A DNA stretch of 64,000 bases from contig NZ_CP011371.1 of the NCBI RefSeq assembly GCF_001017435.1, positions 5,828,001 through 5,892,000 on the forward strand, read 5' to 3'. Below, piece after piece: positions 26,613 to 36,507 of this stretch; positions within the stretch are counted from its first letter, which is position 1, and each line of letters starts with the position of its first letter. A program made the position numbers and the translations under genes. This stretch comes from Caldimonas brevitalea. GTDB taxonomy: Bacteria; Pseudomonadota; Gammaproteobacteria; Burkholderiales; Burkholderiaceae_C. The notes beneath the pieces were generated by a model. That model saw nothing but the letters and a program-made list of their open reading frames with translations. It did not search any database and had not been told where the DNA came from.

Positions 26613-26853
26613 AACTCACCACCGATTGCTCAGGCGATCACGAAGTGATGGCAAGACAGGTAAGACCGTGGTCGATAAAGCCCGCGCCGGACGAGGCACC
26701 CAGAGTGCGTCTAGGCGATCGAGACGTCGACCAGCAGAACCCATCAGGGACAGCGAGCGTGTCTCGCACGGGAAGTCCGAATGTACGGGAGCAATCTTTC
26801 CCCCCCTGTCATCATGAACTGAGACCTTGGCAAACGGGGGCGTCCATGTACGT
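26613..26853 (+). other. noncoding right end of the IS110/IS1111-type remnant (candidate guide-RNA region)
   Basis: After removing the IS407-group copy and one AACT, this sequence continues directly from the IS110-type transposase stop (25303-25354). It has no coding frame of note and contains several short inverted repeats (for example GATCGAGACGTCGA). In IS1111-type members a long noncoding right end encodes the RNA that guides the transposase. The sequence is compatible with such a region, but no structure was computed. The outer end is estimated near GGGGGCGTCCATG. Confidence 0.4.
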
Positions 26854-26874
26854 CCGGTGTGGGCACATTGATCG
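26851..26874 (+). repeat. direct repeat, copy 1 (24 bp)
   Basis: Matches 29702-29725 in 22 of 24 positions; the common core is TGGGCACATTGATCG. The two copies bracket the secreted paralogs and the IS66/IS3 block. It may be an end of a lost IS element. Confidence 0.6.
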
Positions 26875-27038
26875 GGGCGGAGATCACCCCAAGACCGAAG
26901 AATTGACGGGTTGCGACTCAAGCTTCCTTGTCAGACGATGGCCGGACGTAGCACCCTTGCCGGCAAGATCAATCCCGAGAGCCATGTTCAAGCGGACTCA
27001 TGCCGGCGTGTTGCCTCTAGATGGAAAGGAGATTCGTC

Positions 27039-27410
27039 ATGATTCGCGATGAAACACGCAGTGTTCCCGCCAATGTCCGAAGATCGCTCACCATTGCAGC
27101 GGTCACTCTGTGCGCATCCGCGTGGGCCGACACGGACTCGTCAACCATCCCGAATGACAGAGGACGCGGCTTCATGAACGACGAACACACCCGGATCTAT
27201 GCCTGCGACCACAGGCACGACTCCTGGGGTGTCCGCGTGCACTACGGAAACGACACTCAGTCGGGCCTGGTCGGTGATGCGGACGGCGCAGATGGCAAGT
27301 GTGGGGAAGAAGGGCCGGACTATGGGGGAGCCGTGACATGGTTCAGAGCATGTGCAGGCCCCAACGGGGAGGACCGAGAATGCGGTCCTACGCTCTGGTT
27401 CACACAGTAA
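27039..27410 (+). CDS. secreted four-cysteine protein, paralog A
   Basis: A 123-residue exported protein of unknown function. Signal peptide SLTIAAVTLCASAWA (cut near residue 30). The mature domain of about 90 residues starts STIPNDRGRGF and contains YACDHRHDSWGVRVHYG, GLVGDADGADGKCGEEGPD and WFRACAGPNGEDRECGP. Four cysteines could make two disulfides. AAGGAG 8 nt before the ATG at 27039 decides the start over an earlier ATG at 27021. Its closest relative is the gene 400 bp downstream. It lies among IS elements, so it may have been acquired horizontally. Confidence 0.72.
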   Translation: MIRDETRSVPANVRRSLTIAAVTLCASAWADTDSSTIPNDRGRGFMNDEHTRIYACDHRHDSWGVRVHYGNDTQSGLVGDADGADGKCGEEGPDYGGAVTWFRACAGPNGEDRECGPTLWFTQ

Positions 27411-27816
27411 CGGCGAACGTTCGACGGCAAGAGAACTGACCCGCGAAGAACGGGGAACAGCTCGCCCCTCAACCCGATGAGCATGGGCCGCTTCAGCACT
27501 TTGTGGGTAGCCCAACCGTGTCGGCCGTGGAGGTGATCTGCTGAGCCGTCATCGCTGTTCGAGCGATGGAACGGAGCTGGGCGAAGAACCTGTCGTATGT
27601 TCCCCTCAAAGCAATGCATCGGAGCGACACCGTGCCGCGAACTTCTTGAGGGACGTAAACAAATCCTTGATGGCCCTCGCTGCTACGGGGCACGCAGCGG
27701 AACTTCGCTACCCAGCGCGCACCTTGGGTCTGACTCGAGAGGCGGGGGCGGGGGCAGCGTCAGCGCCGGGCCATCCCACGAGAGACTGCGTGACGCAACG
27801 GATAGGAGATGCACTG
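27411..27816 (+). other. 406-bp gap between the secreted paralogs
   Basis: No gene was recognised. It contains the ribosome-binding site AGGAG of paralog B at its end. The rest shows no convincing promoter, repeat of the upstream flank of paralog A, or IS end that I could identify. Confidence 0.4.
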
Positions 27817-28194
27817 ATGAAATGTCCAGACATGGAACCGATTACTCATGCTGTCCGCCTAGGGTTGTCGATCACGGGGCTCGCGCTGCTGTCGGTAGCA
27901 GCGTCAGCCCAGGACCGCTCGACCATCCCGAATGATCGCGGCTATGGTGTCATCAGCGGCGACCGCCTACGGATTAGCGCCTGTGACGAACGGCACGACT
28001 CCTGGGGCGTACGCGTGCATTACGGCGCTGGCTTGAACCCCGGATACCGGGGGCTCGTGGGCGACGCAAACGGGGCTGACGGCGACTGTGGAACAGAAGG
28101 GCCTGATTTCGGGATGCCCATTGAATGGTTCCAAGCGTGCGCTGGCCCCAACGGGGAGGACCGGGAATGCGGTCCATACATCAGCTATAAGTGA
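27817..28194 (+). CDS. secreted four-cysteine protein, paralog B
   Basis: A 125-residue exported protein, clearly homologous to the product of 27039-27410. Signal peptide GLSITGLALLSVAASAQ. The mature part runs DRSTIPNDRGYGV, SACDERHDSWGVRVHYG, GLVGDANGADGDCGTEGPD, WFQACAGPNGEDRECGP. All four cysteines and the motif HDSWGVRVHYG are shared with paralog A, while the loops differ, so this is an old tandem duplication under constraint. Function is unknown. The start ATG has AGGAG at a good distance (GATAGGAGATGCACTG). The compact disulfide-type domain would suit a toxin, inhibitor or binding protein; that is a guess. Confidence 0.75.
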   Translation: MKCPDMEPITHAVRLGLSITGLALLSVAASAQDRSTIPNDRGYGVISGDRLRISACDERHDSWGVRVHYGAGLNPGYRGLVGDANGADGDCGTEGPDFGMPIEWFQACAGPNGEDRECGPYISYK

Positions 28195-28340
28195 GAGCGG
28201 TCGAAGGCGGTTTGAGCAGAGTCGCGGCTCACTCTGTTGAGGGTCGCGTCCAGCGATGCGGCAGCAACTCGGCGATGCGGGCTGCGGGGTGAGTGTCGTG
28301 GTCCAGTTTTTTCGGACACGCCGATAGGTAAAAACGTGGT

Positions 28341-29524
<1,184 letters not shown>

Positions 29525-29701
29525 CTATCAAGGTGTCCATCAAGATTGGACCACGACAGAGTCGGCAGCCGCTCCATCGCGTCGAGCAGGTAGTGCCAAG
29601 GGTCGATGTGGTTGAGCTTGGCTGACTGGATCAAGCTCATGATGGCCGCAGCTCGCTTGTCCGCGCGCAAGCTGCCGGCGAACAGCCAGTTGGCACGTAG
29701 G

Positions 29702-29725
29702 CGTCCGATCTGGGCACATTGATCG
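29702..29725 (+). repeat. direct repeat, copy 2 (24 bp)
   Basis: Matches 26851-26874 in 22 of 24 positions. It lies exactly where homology to the IS66 transposase stops, so it may mark the end of another, lost element. Confidence 0.6.
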
Positions 29726-29870
29726 TGAGCGTCCGGTCAAGGCGTCTTGCCCAGACGCTCGCCTCGAACCTATGTTCGACAGATTCTTCTCGGATGCGCG
29801 GACTTTGACGACCGGTGAGGCGCTTGGGCCGGACGTGGCCGTCAAAATCCGCTCTCAACTCGAAGATCTA

Positions 29871-30704
29871 GAACCTATCTCAAAATCGCTTGAGCAGCAT
29901 CGTGATGGAGGCGAGCTGCACGAAGCCGAGGAAGTTTTCGGGGTAGTCCTCCCAACGCACGAGCACCCGGCGCTTCCATTGCAGCCATGCGAAGTAGCGT
30001 TCAGCAAGCCAGCGGCGGACGTAGCGTCTTAGCGCTCGTCCGTCCTGCGTCTTGAGCTTGCGATTGCCGCGGTGTGGAGCAATCATCTCGACGCCTTGCT
30101 TTTTGAGCTTGCTGTCCAGATCGTCGCTGTCGTAGGCCTTGTTCCCGATCAGGTGTTCGGGCTTGGCTTCGATCATGTAGAAGTCAAAGCTCAGTTGCAC
30201 GAGCGTTACCTCGTGATGGTTCGCCGCATGCGTGCTCACCGACAGCGGAAGCCCGTGACGATCGACGATCGCCATGATCTTCACACCCTTGCCTCGCCTG
30301 GTGGGGCCAATCTCATCGCCGCCACCCTTGGCCGAGGCAAACGTCGCGTCGATGAAGGCTTCGCGCTCGTCAATATCGCCTTGATCCCTCAGTGTGTTGG
30401 CCAGTTCAGTCAGAACCTCGCGCAACACCTCTTGCTGGCACCACTGCTGGAAGCGCCGATGCACCGTCTTGTAGTTCGGGTAGCTCTGCGGCAGCATGTG
30501 CCACTGCGCTCCGGTGTTCAAAATCCACAGCACTGCTTCCAGCACGCGCCGCGTCGGGACGGGTTTGCGCCCCGGGCGCCCGGGTGGAATGTTCTCTTCC
30601 GGGAAGTGCGCCCTGATGCGCTCCCATTGCTCATCGCTCAACCGCAGCATGACGGCCATTCTCTGAACCAGTCCTCACCCCGTCAACGATTTTGAGATAG
30701 GTTC
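29871..30704 (-). mobile_element. IS5-family insertion sequence (IS427-like)
   Basis: 834 bp with perfect terminal inverted repeats GAACCTATCTCAAAATCG (left) and its complement (right, ending GATAGGTTC), flanked by TA on both sides, consistent with target preference of the IS427 group. The right end shares a CTAG with the neighbouring MITE. The left flank at 29772-29870 is an open frame of about 33 codons (MFDRFFSDARTLTTGEAL...) that it may have truncated. Confidence 0.92.
29880..30659 (-). CDS. IS5-family transposase
   Basis: 259 residues in one frame. N-terminal DUF4096-type domain: LSDEQWERIRAHFPEENIPPGRPGRKPVPTRRVLEAVLWILNTGAQWHMLPQSYPNYKTVHRRFQQW. DDE core: EAFIDATFASAKGGGDEIGPTRRGKGVKIMAIVDRHGLPLSVSTHAA (first Asp), IGNKAYDSDDLDSKL (second Asp), and the Glu region RRWLAERYFAWLQWKRRVLVRWE. 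Length and motifs are complete, so it may be active. Single-frame transposases of this size fit the IS427 group. Confidence 0.92.
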   Translation of the reverse strand: MAVMLRLSDEQWERIRAHFPEENIPPGRPGRKPVPTRRVLEAVLWILNTGAQWHMLPQSYPNYKTVHRRFQQWCQQEVLREVLTELANTLRDQGDIDEREAFIDATFASAKGGGDEIGPTRRGKGVKIMAIVDRHGLPLSVSTHAANHHEVTLVQLSFDFYMIEAKPEHLIGNKAYDSDDLDSKLKKQGVEMIAPHRGNRKLKTQDGRALRRYVRRWLAERYFAWLQWKRRVLVRWEDYPENFLGFVQLASITMLLKRF

Positions 30705-30705
30705 T

Positions 30706-30886
30706 AGTGTCCTGTCTCAGAAATACGTGGCATTTCGATTCGGTCAGATGGTGATGATCGCGGGTGCGCCGGTCGGGGTCGATACCGGGCGGTATCGACC
30801 CCGACCGGCAAGCCTGCGAGGGCGCCATCTGGCCGAACCCCTGCGGGGCGGGCCGAAACGCCACGTATTTCTGAGACAGGACACTA
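30706..30886. mobile_element. 181-bp MITE with nested hairpin
   Basis: Perfect 26-bp terminal inverted repeats (AGTGTCCTGTCTCAGAAATA... at 30706-30731, complement at 30860-30885), flanked by CTAG on both sides. There is no coding capacity. In the centre is a perfect 17-bp-arm palindrome (GGTCGGGGTCGATACCG at 30771-30787, complement at 30790-30806, 2-nt loop). The terminal repeats differ from those of the adjacent IS5-family element, so its parent transposase is not in the window. Confidence 0.85.
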
Positions 30887-31255
30887 GATGGCGCGAAGCT
30901 GGTCCGCCAGCGAGCGGGTCTTTTCGGTGACCACGCCCCCGGTGTGTTGCGTGGTCTTGCGTTCGATGAGCATGAGCAAACACTCTTGCTCGGCCACCGG
31001 GTTGTGCCGCACTCCCTTGGGCACGACGAACATGTCGCCAGCGTCGAGTTCGACGGCGCCGCTGTCCATTTCAATCCGAAGATGACCCTGGAGGATGAAA
31101 AACAGTTCGTCTTCCTGGTCGTGGCTATGCCAGGCGAGACTGCCCTGCACTTTCGCCACCTTGATGTAGCTGTCGTCGACTTCGGCAATCACACGCGGCG
31201 ACCACAGTTCGGTGAGAGAGGCCGCGATGTGTTTCGGGGACTTGGCGTTGGACAT
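30884..31255 (-). CDS. cupin domain protein
   Basis: A 123-residue single-domain cupin. The metal-binding motifs are clear: WHSHDQEDELFFILQGHLRIEM (HxH and Glu) and the second motif GDMFVVPKGVRHNPVAEQE (His). Relatives bind a metal and act as small dioxygenases, isomerases or sugar-binding proteins; the role here is unknown. The stop codon TAG is formed by the CTAG at the edge of the neighbouring MITE, so the insertion has defined the C-terminus (SLADQLRAI). The usual family C-terminus is at about this place, so little or nothing was lost. GGAG precedes the ATG. Confidence 0.88.
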   Translation of the reverse strand: MSNAKSPKHIAASLTELWSPRVIAEVDDSYIKVAKVQGSLAWHSHDQEDELFFILQGHLRIEMDSGAVELDAGDMFVVPKGVRHNPVAEQECLLMLIERKTTQHTGGVVTEKTRSLADQLRAI

Positions 31256-31339
31256 GGAGACTCCGGCCGATGGAGGTGAACGGGCCTGCGCAGGCTAGCA
31301 GACCGCGCAAGCCGCCGCGACACATCGTCGCGCCTGGCC

Positions 31340-32617
31340 CTAGTCCAGCTTGCGGCCGCAGGCCCCGCAGAAGGTGTCGGTCGGCGCCACCACCGTCTTG
31401 CAGGACGGGCAGCGGAGCAGCCCGGGGGCGCCCGGCTCCTGCACGCCGTCGCCTACGCCCGCGTCGTCGGGTGCGGCAGGCCCCTGGCCTTTCGGCGGTG
31501 ACTCCCAATCGTCGGCCAACGGGGGGTCGCCCCCCGGCGCCACCACCGCCGGAGAGGGTGCGTTGGGCACCGTGCCCGATTCGGCCGAAGGCGCGGCACT
31601 GGCCGGCGCGCCACGCCGCACCTGCTCGGCCCGCTGGCGCGCGGCGGCCTGCAACTCCTGCGCACGCCGGCGCGCGTCTTCGGCAGCCTGCTGCGCCTTC
31701 TCGCGCGTGCGGGCCAAAGCCGTGTCGACCGCCGCTTCGGCGGCCGTCGTGTCAAGGTCGGCAGTCAGCCGCAGATAGCTCAGGCACAGGCCGTACAGCA
31801 GCAGCGCGGCAAACACGGCGCCGACCACGGCCCAGACGATGCCGATGCCCAGGCCGGCGCCGAAATGCCCGCCAGCCGAGACGGAGTCCGACACCTGGGG
31901 CATGTCGGGGCCGCCCAGCATCTGGCCGATGTCACCGCCCAGGATGCTGGCGGCCAGCCCCGCGGTGATGCCGAAGCCGGCCCCGATGAAGGCCATGGTC
32001 AGCGCCGCGATCAGCCCGACCAAGGCGAACAGCAGCATCAGGCGCAAAAAGGCTTCGAGCGGCCGGTCGGTGATGATGGCCCACAGCTGCGACAAGGCAC
32101 GCTTGAGGGTGTGGCCCTCGAACAGGGCCGGTGCCGCCAGCCCCCAGGTCACGTAGAGGCCGAGGAACAGCAAGGCACCGCTGAACACCAGCAGCGGCAC
32201 CACGCCCACCAGCAACACGCCGCCCAGCAAGGGGATCTTGCAGAAGAACAACAACAGCGCCGCGACCGCGAGCCACGCGACCACCACCAGCGAGCACACC
32301 AGTGCGAGGCCGAGCAGGCGGGCGACCGCCATCGGACTGCCGCCGAAGGCGGCGGCGCTGCCGGTGACCGGCAGCCCTTGCGCCTGATCCATGAACTGCC
32401 GCCCGGCGGCGGCCAGACCCAGCAGGACCAGCCCCCAGGCCAGCAACCCGAACACGAACATCAACAGGGCGACCCCGGTGGCCGCCCCCAGACCGATCAG
32501 CAGCGCCGCGGCGACGAAGGTGGCGACGAGCGTGACGAGGGCCGGGCCATTGCGCCAGGCCTCGCCGATGCGGGTCAGGCCATGCGGCCCAGTCCCGACC
32601 ATACCGAACATAGACAT
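31340..32617 (-). CDS. multi-pass membrane protein with C-terminal zinc ribbon
   Basis: 425 residues. Six or so membrane segments lie between about residues 25 and 285 (for example LVTLVATFVAAALLIGLGAATGVALLMFVFGLL and LLLFFCKIPLLGGVLLVGVVPLLVFSGALLFLGLYV). A charged coiled-coil-like stretch follows (TALARTREKAQQAAEDARRRAQELQAAARQRAEQVRR), then a Pro/Ala linker and a zinc ribbon (LRCPSCKTVVAPTDTFCGACGRKLD, two CxxC). I do not recognise a function. Zinc ribbons at the end of such proteins often help in assembly. AGGAGG precedes the ATG at 32617. It lies 140 bp downstream of priA on the same strand. Confidence 0.75.
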   Translation of the reverse strand: MSMFGMVGTGPHGLTRIGEAWRNGPALVTLVATFVAAALLIGLGAATGVALLMFVFGLLAWGLVLLGLAAAGRQFMDQAQGLPVTGSAAAFGGSPMAVARLLGLALVCSLVVVAWLAVAALLLFFCKIPLLGGVLLVGVVPLLVFSGALLFLGLYVTWGLAAPALFEGHTLKRALSQLWAIITDRPLEAFLRLMLLFALVGLIAALTMAFIGAGFGITAGLAASILGGDIGQMLGGPDMPQVSDSVSAGGHFGAGLGIGIVWAVVGAVFAALLLYGLCLSYLRLTADLDTTAAEAAVDTALARTREKAQQAAEDARRRAQELQAAARQRAEQVRRGAPASAAPSAESGTVPNAPSPAVVAPGGDPPLADDWESPPKGQGPAAPDDAGVGDGVQEPGAPGLLRCPSCKTVVAPTDTFCGACGRKLD

Positions 32618-32757
32618 GCAATCCCTCCTGCCCTTCGGGCGTGTGCCGATGGTATCGGAGGCGCTCGGGCGCCCCCCATGCGGCCGTTGGGGGCCGCCAC
32701 GATAACCCCGCCGCGGCCACTGCGCCACTCCGCGCATCGCGCCGTTCGCGCCCCCCG

Positions 32758-34836
32758 TCAGATCGCCAACGGGTCGACGTCGATGGCCCAGCGCAGCAGG
32801 CCCTTGTGCTCGGCCCGGAGCGCATGCAGCTGGGGCATCCACTGGGCCAGCAATCGCTGCAGCCCGGGCCGGGTGGGCGACTCCACCAACATCTGGGCCC
32901 GTTCGACATTGGCGACCCGGGCGACCGCCATCGGCACCGGCGGATACAAGGTCACGCCGGCATCTGCTGCGCCCAGCGCCTCGGCAGCGCCCGCGGCCGC
33001 CGCCAGCCAGTCTTGCGCGATCTCCTGGGTGCGCCCCTCGGCCCGTAACAGGGCTTGGTGGGCAAACGGCGGCATCGCGGCCATCTCTCGCTCGGCCAGC
33101 GTGCTGGCGGCGAAGGCGGTGTAGTCGTGGCCGCGCAAGGCGGCATACAAGGGATGGGTGGGGTGCCAGGTCTGCACCAGCATCTCGCTGCGCGCCGCCT
33201 GCTCGGCATCGCGCCCGGCACGTCCCGCCGCCTGCATCAGCAAGGCGAACAGGCGCTCGCCAGCGCGGAAGTCGCTGCTGAACAGGGCCGCGTCGGGGTT
33301 GACCGCGGCCACCAGCGTCACGCGTCGGAAGTCGTGGCCCTTGGCCACCATCTGGGTGCCCACCAGCACGTCGACCTCGCCGGCATGCACGCTGGCCAGC
33401 TGCGTTTCCAGCGTGCCCTTGAGGCGCGTGGTGTCGGCGTCGATGCGGGCCACGCGGGCGCCGGGGAGCGCGTGCTCGAGCTGTTCCTCGAGCCGCTCGG
33501 TGCCTCGGCCGACCGGTTGGATGTCGGCATTGCCGCAGTCGGGGCAGGCGCGCGGCACACGCTCGGTGTAGCCGCAATGGTGGCAACGTAAGGTGCGGTC
33601 GACACGATGGAACACACGCCACGCGCTGCAATGGGGGCAGCCGCTCTTCCAGCCGCATTCCAGGCACTGCAGCACCGGCGAATAGCCGCGCCGGTTCAGC
33701 AGCACCAGGCTTTGCTCGCCGCGCTCGAGGCGCCGCTGCAAGGCCGCCACCAGCGCCGGCGACAGGGCTGCGTTGTAGGCCGCGTCCTTGGGCACATGGT
33801 TCATGTCCACGAAACGCACCTGCGGCAGCACGCCGCCGCCGACGCGCGCGGGCATCGAGAGCCGCAGGTAGCGGCCGCGCTCGGCCTGCTGCCAGCTTTC
33901 CATCGAGGGTGTGGCCGAGCCGAGCACGACCTGCGCACCTTCGAGCTTGCCCCGGTAGACCGCGAGGTCGCGTGCCGAATAGCGTGCCCCCTCCTGACTC
34001 TTGTAGGAAGGGTCGTGCTCTTCGTCGACGACGATCAGCCCGAGCCGCGGCAGCGACGCGAACACCGCCATGCGGGTGCCGAGCACGATGTCGGCCTGGC
34101 CGAGGTGGGCCGCCAACCAGTGCCGCAGCCGCTGCGCCGGCGTCAAACCGCTGTGCAGCGAGACGATCAGGCGGTCGGGAAAGCGCTCGGCGAAGCGCGC
34201 TTCCAGCTGCGGCGTGAGGTTGATTTCGGGCACCAGCACCAGCGCCTGCCGACCGGCGTCAAGGCTGCGGGCCACCAGGCGCTGGTAGACCTCGGTCTTG
34301 CCGCTGCCGGTGCTGCCGTGCAGCAGCGCCACCGAACCGGCATCCGCCGCGGCCAGCCCCTCCAGCGCCTGCGTTTGCTCCGGTGTCAGCTCCGGCAGGA
34401 CCGGGGCCGGACCGCCCGCGGGCGCGAGCTTCTGCAGCTTCTTCAAGCGCTGCGCCAGCTGCGTGTCGTTCAATTTGCGCAGCTCGGGCGGCAACACCGA
34501 CAGGGCCACCTCGCCGAGGCTGCGCTGGTAATAGTTCGCTGCGAATTGAACCAACTTGCACCATTCGTGTGGCAGCGGTGCCAGGCTGCTCAATGCGGCT
34601 TCAACGGGTCGCAGTTCCAGCGGCGGCCCGTCGCCCGGCACGCTGCCGAGGGGGTCGCCGGCCGCGGCCGGCCACACCACGCCACACACCGTGCGCTTGC
34701 CGAGCGGCACGTGCACAACGGTGCCAGCCGGCAACGGCCGGTCGCTGGTGTAGCTCAGCGCGCTGCGCAAGGCGCTGTGTTGGGGCGCGTCGACCGCCAC
34801 CGAAACGACCGTGGCGGGAGGGGTCAGCTCACTCAT
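32758..34836 (-). CDS. priA: primosomal protein N' (replication-restart helicase PriA)
   Basis: 692 residues; reloads the replisome at stalled forks. The N-terminal DNA-binding domain (VVSVAVDAPQHSALRSALSYTSDRPLPAGTVVHVPLGKR...GVVW) is followed by the helicase core: Walker A GSTGSGKTEVYQRL, DEEH box VVDEEHDPSYKSQEG, and GSATPSMES. The zinc-binding cysteines are CLECGWKSGCPHCSAW and LRCHHCGYTERVPRACPDCG, in the expected place. Motif V/VI GTQMVAKGHDF and QAAGRAGRDAEQ complete it. Length is typical. Confidence 0.96.
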   Translation of the reverse strand: MSELTPPATVVSVAVDAPQHSALRSALSYTSDRPLPAGTVVHVPLGKRTVCGVVWPAAAGDPLGSVPGDGPPLELRPVEAALSSLAPLPHEWCKLVQFAANYYQRSLGEVALSVLPPELRKLNDTQLAQRLKKLQKLAPAGGPAPVLPELTPEQTQALEGLAAADAGSVALLHGSTGSGKTEVYQRLVARSLDAGRQALVLVPEINLTPQLEARFAERFPDRLIVSLHSGLTPAQRLRHWLAAHLGQADIVLGTRMAVFASLPRLGLIVVDEEHDPSYKSQEGARYSARDLAVYRGKLEGAQVVLGSATPSMESWQQAERGRYLRLSMPARVGGGVLPQVRFVDMNHVPKDAAYNAALSPALVAALQRRLERGEQSLVLLNRRGYSPVLQCLECGWKSGCPHCSAWRVFHRVDRTLRCHHCGYTERVPRACPDCGNADIQPVGRGTERLEEQLEHALPGARVARIDADTTRLKGTLETQLASVHAGEVDVLVGTQMVAKGHDFRRVTLVAAVNPDAALFSSDFRAGERLFALLMQAAGRAGRDAEQAARSEMLVQTWHPTHPLYAALRGHDYTAFAASTLAEREMAAMPPFAHQALLRAEGRTQEIAQDWLAAAAGAAEALGAADAGVTLYPPVPMAVARVANVERAQMLVESPTRPGLQRLLAQWMPQLHALRAEHKGLLRWAIDVDPLAI

Positions 34837-35186
34837 TTACGCCTGTCATTTCTGCCAGCTCTTCAACTCCTGCTCGTAAACAGTTGATTCAAAACGGCTT
34901 TTGGAACTATCCACCATTCTTGTGGATAACTTTGTGGGCAAGCTGCGCAAACGCGCTCTAACTGCTTGCTGGGCGTGCGATTGCTTGCTTTGACGCCTTG
35001 CAACGCACCCTCTCGGCCCCCTTCTAAATCAACAACTTAGCAAGCACTTCTTCACAAGCGTGATGCAGCGCGACAAGCCGGGCTGCAAGGCTCTCGTCCC
35101 CGGTTTTTTGGGGATAAGTCAAGCCCCGCGCTACTGTTTCCGTGGTTAACCGCGCGAACTTGACGTTCAGCGGAATCTGGAAGCGT
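34837..35186. other. 350-bp priA-hemE intergenic region with DnaA-box-like sites
   Basis: AT-richer than its neighbours. A perfect DnaA box (TGTGGATAA, complement of TTATCCACA) is at 34921-34929. A one-mismatch site TGGGGATAA lies at 35109-35117, and weaker ones (CTATCCACC, TGTGGGCAA) nearby. No gene or terminator was recognised. The site count is too low to call an origin. Confidence 0.5.
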
Positions 35187-36278
35187 TTACAGGGCAGACC
35201 GCAAGGTCCGCGAGTGGCGGTGGACCGCATCGACCAGCACTGCGACGCTTTCCGGCGGTGTGAACTGGCTGATGCCGTGACCCAGATTGAAGATGTGGCC
35301 GGCGTGAGAGCCGTCGGGGTTGCGCAGCGGACCGAAACTGTCGAGCGCCTTTTCGGCCTCAGCGCGGATTTGATCCGGCTCGGCGAACAAGACCGCCGGA
35401 TCGAGGTTGCCTTGCAAGGCGACACGGTGGCCGACGCGGGCCCGGGCATGACCCAGGTTGACGGTCCAGTCGACGCCCACCGCGTCGGTGTCGAGCGCGG
35501 CAATGGCCTCGAGCCAGGCGCCGCCGCCCTTGGTGAAGACGATGCGCGGGATGCGCTGCCCCTCGTGTTCGGGCTTCAGCTGCTTGAGCACCCGCTCGGT
35601 GTAGGCCAGGCTGAACGACTGGAACGCCCCGTCGGCCAGCACGCCGCCCCATGAGTCGAAAATCATCACGGCCTGCGCACCGGCGTCGATCTGCGCATTC
35701 AAATAGGCGGCCACGGCATCGGCGTTGACCGTCAGGATGCGGTGCATCAAGTCAGGTCGGCGGTAGAGCATGCTCTTGACCAGACGGTAGTCGTCCGACC
35801 CGCCGCCTTCGACCATGTAGCAGGCCAGCGTCCAGGGGCTGCCGGAGAAGCCGATCAGCGGCACCCGGCCCTGCAGCGCGCGGCGGATGCTGGTGACGGC
35901 ATCGAACACGTAGCGCAGCTTGGCGAGGTCGGGCACTTCGAGTGCGGCGACCGCGGCCTCGTCGCGCAACGGGTGGGCGAAGCGTGGTCCTTCACCGGCG
36001 GCGAAGCTCAGCCCCAGGCCCATGGCGTCGGGCACGGTGAGGATGTCGCTGAACAGGATGGCCGCGTCGAGCGGAAAGCGCTCCAGCGGTTGCAGGGTGA
36101 CCTCGGTCGCATAGCCCGGGTCGGTCGCCAGCCCCATGAAGCTGCCGGCACGGGCGCGGGTCGCGTTGTACTCGGGCAGGTAACGGCCCGCCTGGCGCAT
36201 CAGCCAGATGGGCGTGTAGTCGGTCGGCTGGCGCAGCAAGGCGCGCAGGAAAGTGTCGTTCTGTAGCGGGGCAAACAT
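35187..36278 (-). CDS. hemE: uroporphyrinogen decarboxylase
   Basis: Converts uroporphyrinogen III to coproporphyrinogen III in haem synthesis; cytoplasmic, cofactor-free. 363 residues from ATG at 36278 ([17 protein letters not shown]), the family start; nine more codons are open upstream. Signatures: [16 protein letters not shown] (substrate-binding Arg), [19 protein letters not shown] (catalytic Asp), and [31 protein letters not shown] and [17 protein letters not shown] close it. Monocistronic or upstream of priA on the same strand. Confidence 0.96.
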   Translation of the reverse strand: MFAPLQNDTFLRALLRQPTDYTPIWLMRQAGRYLPEYNATRARAGSFMGLATDPGYATEVTLQPLERFPLDAAILFSDILTVPDAMGLGLSFAAGEGPRFAHPLRDEAAVAALEVPDLAKLRYVFDAVTSIRRALQGRVPLIGFSGSPWTLACYMVEGGGSDDYRLVKSMLYRRPDLMHRILTVNADAVAAYLNAQIDAGAQAVMIFDSWGGVLADGAFQSFSLAYTERVLKQLKPEHEGQRIPRIVFTKGGGAWLEAIAALDTDAVGVDWTVNLGHARARVGHRVALQGNLDPAVLFAEPDQIRAEAEKALDSFGPLRNPDGSHAGHIFNLGHGISQFTPPESVAVLVDAVHRHSRTLRSAL

Positions 36279-36507
36279 CTCGGCATTGTAGGGAGGCAGC
36301 CCCACCCCGGCCGTGGCGGAATGCGCGGCCCCGAGCCCGAGTCGGCTTGGCGCCGCCGGGCCAGGGATCGCTGTTTGCTGAGTTGCCGCAACGGCCAGGG
36401 TGGCAACCCCGTCTGGAACTGTGGGAGCATGTCCTTATATGGCGAGCGGGGCCGCCCATCGGCCCTGCCCCCTGAAGTCAGCAACAAGTAAAGCGGGAGT
36501 ACACATC

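Noticed and set aside
29772..29870. Truncated ORF (MFDRFFSDARTLTTGEAL...) left of the IS5-family element
   Set aside because: Only about 33 codons before the IS with no recognised family. It may be the start of a disrupted gene, but evidence is too thin to annotate.
34837..35186. Possible replication origin
   Set aside because: Only one perfect DnaA box and no dnaA, dnaN or gyrB nearby; too few sites for oriC.
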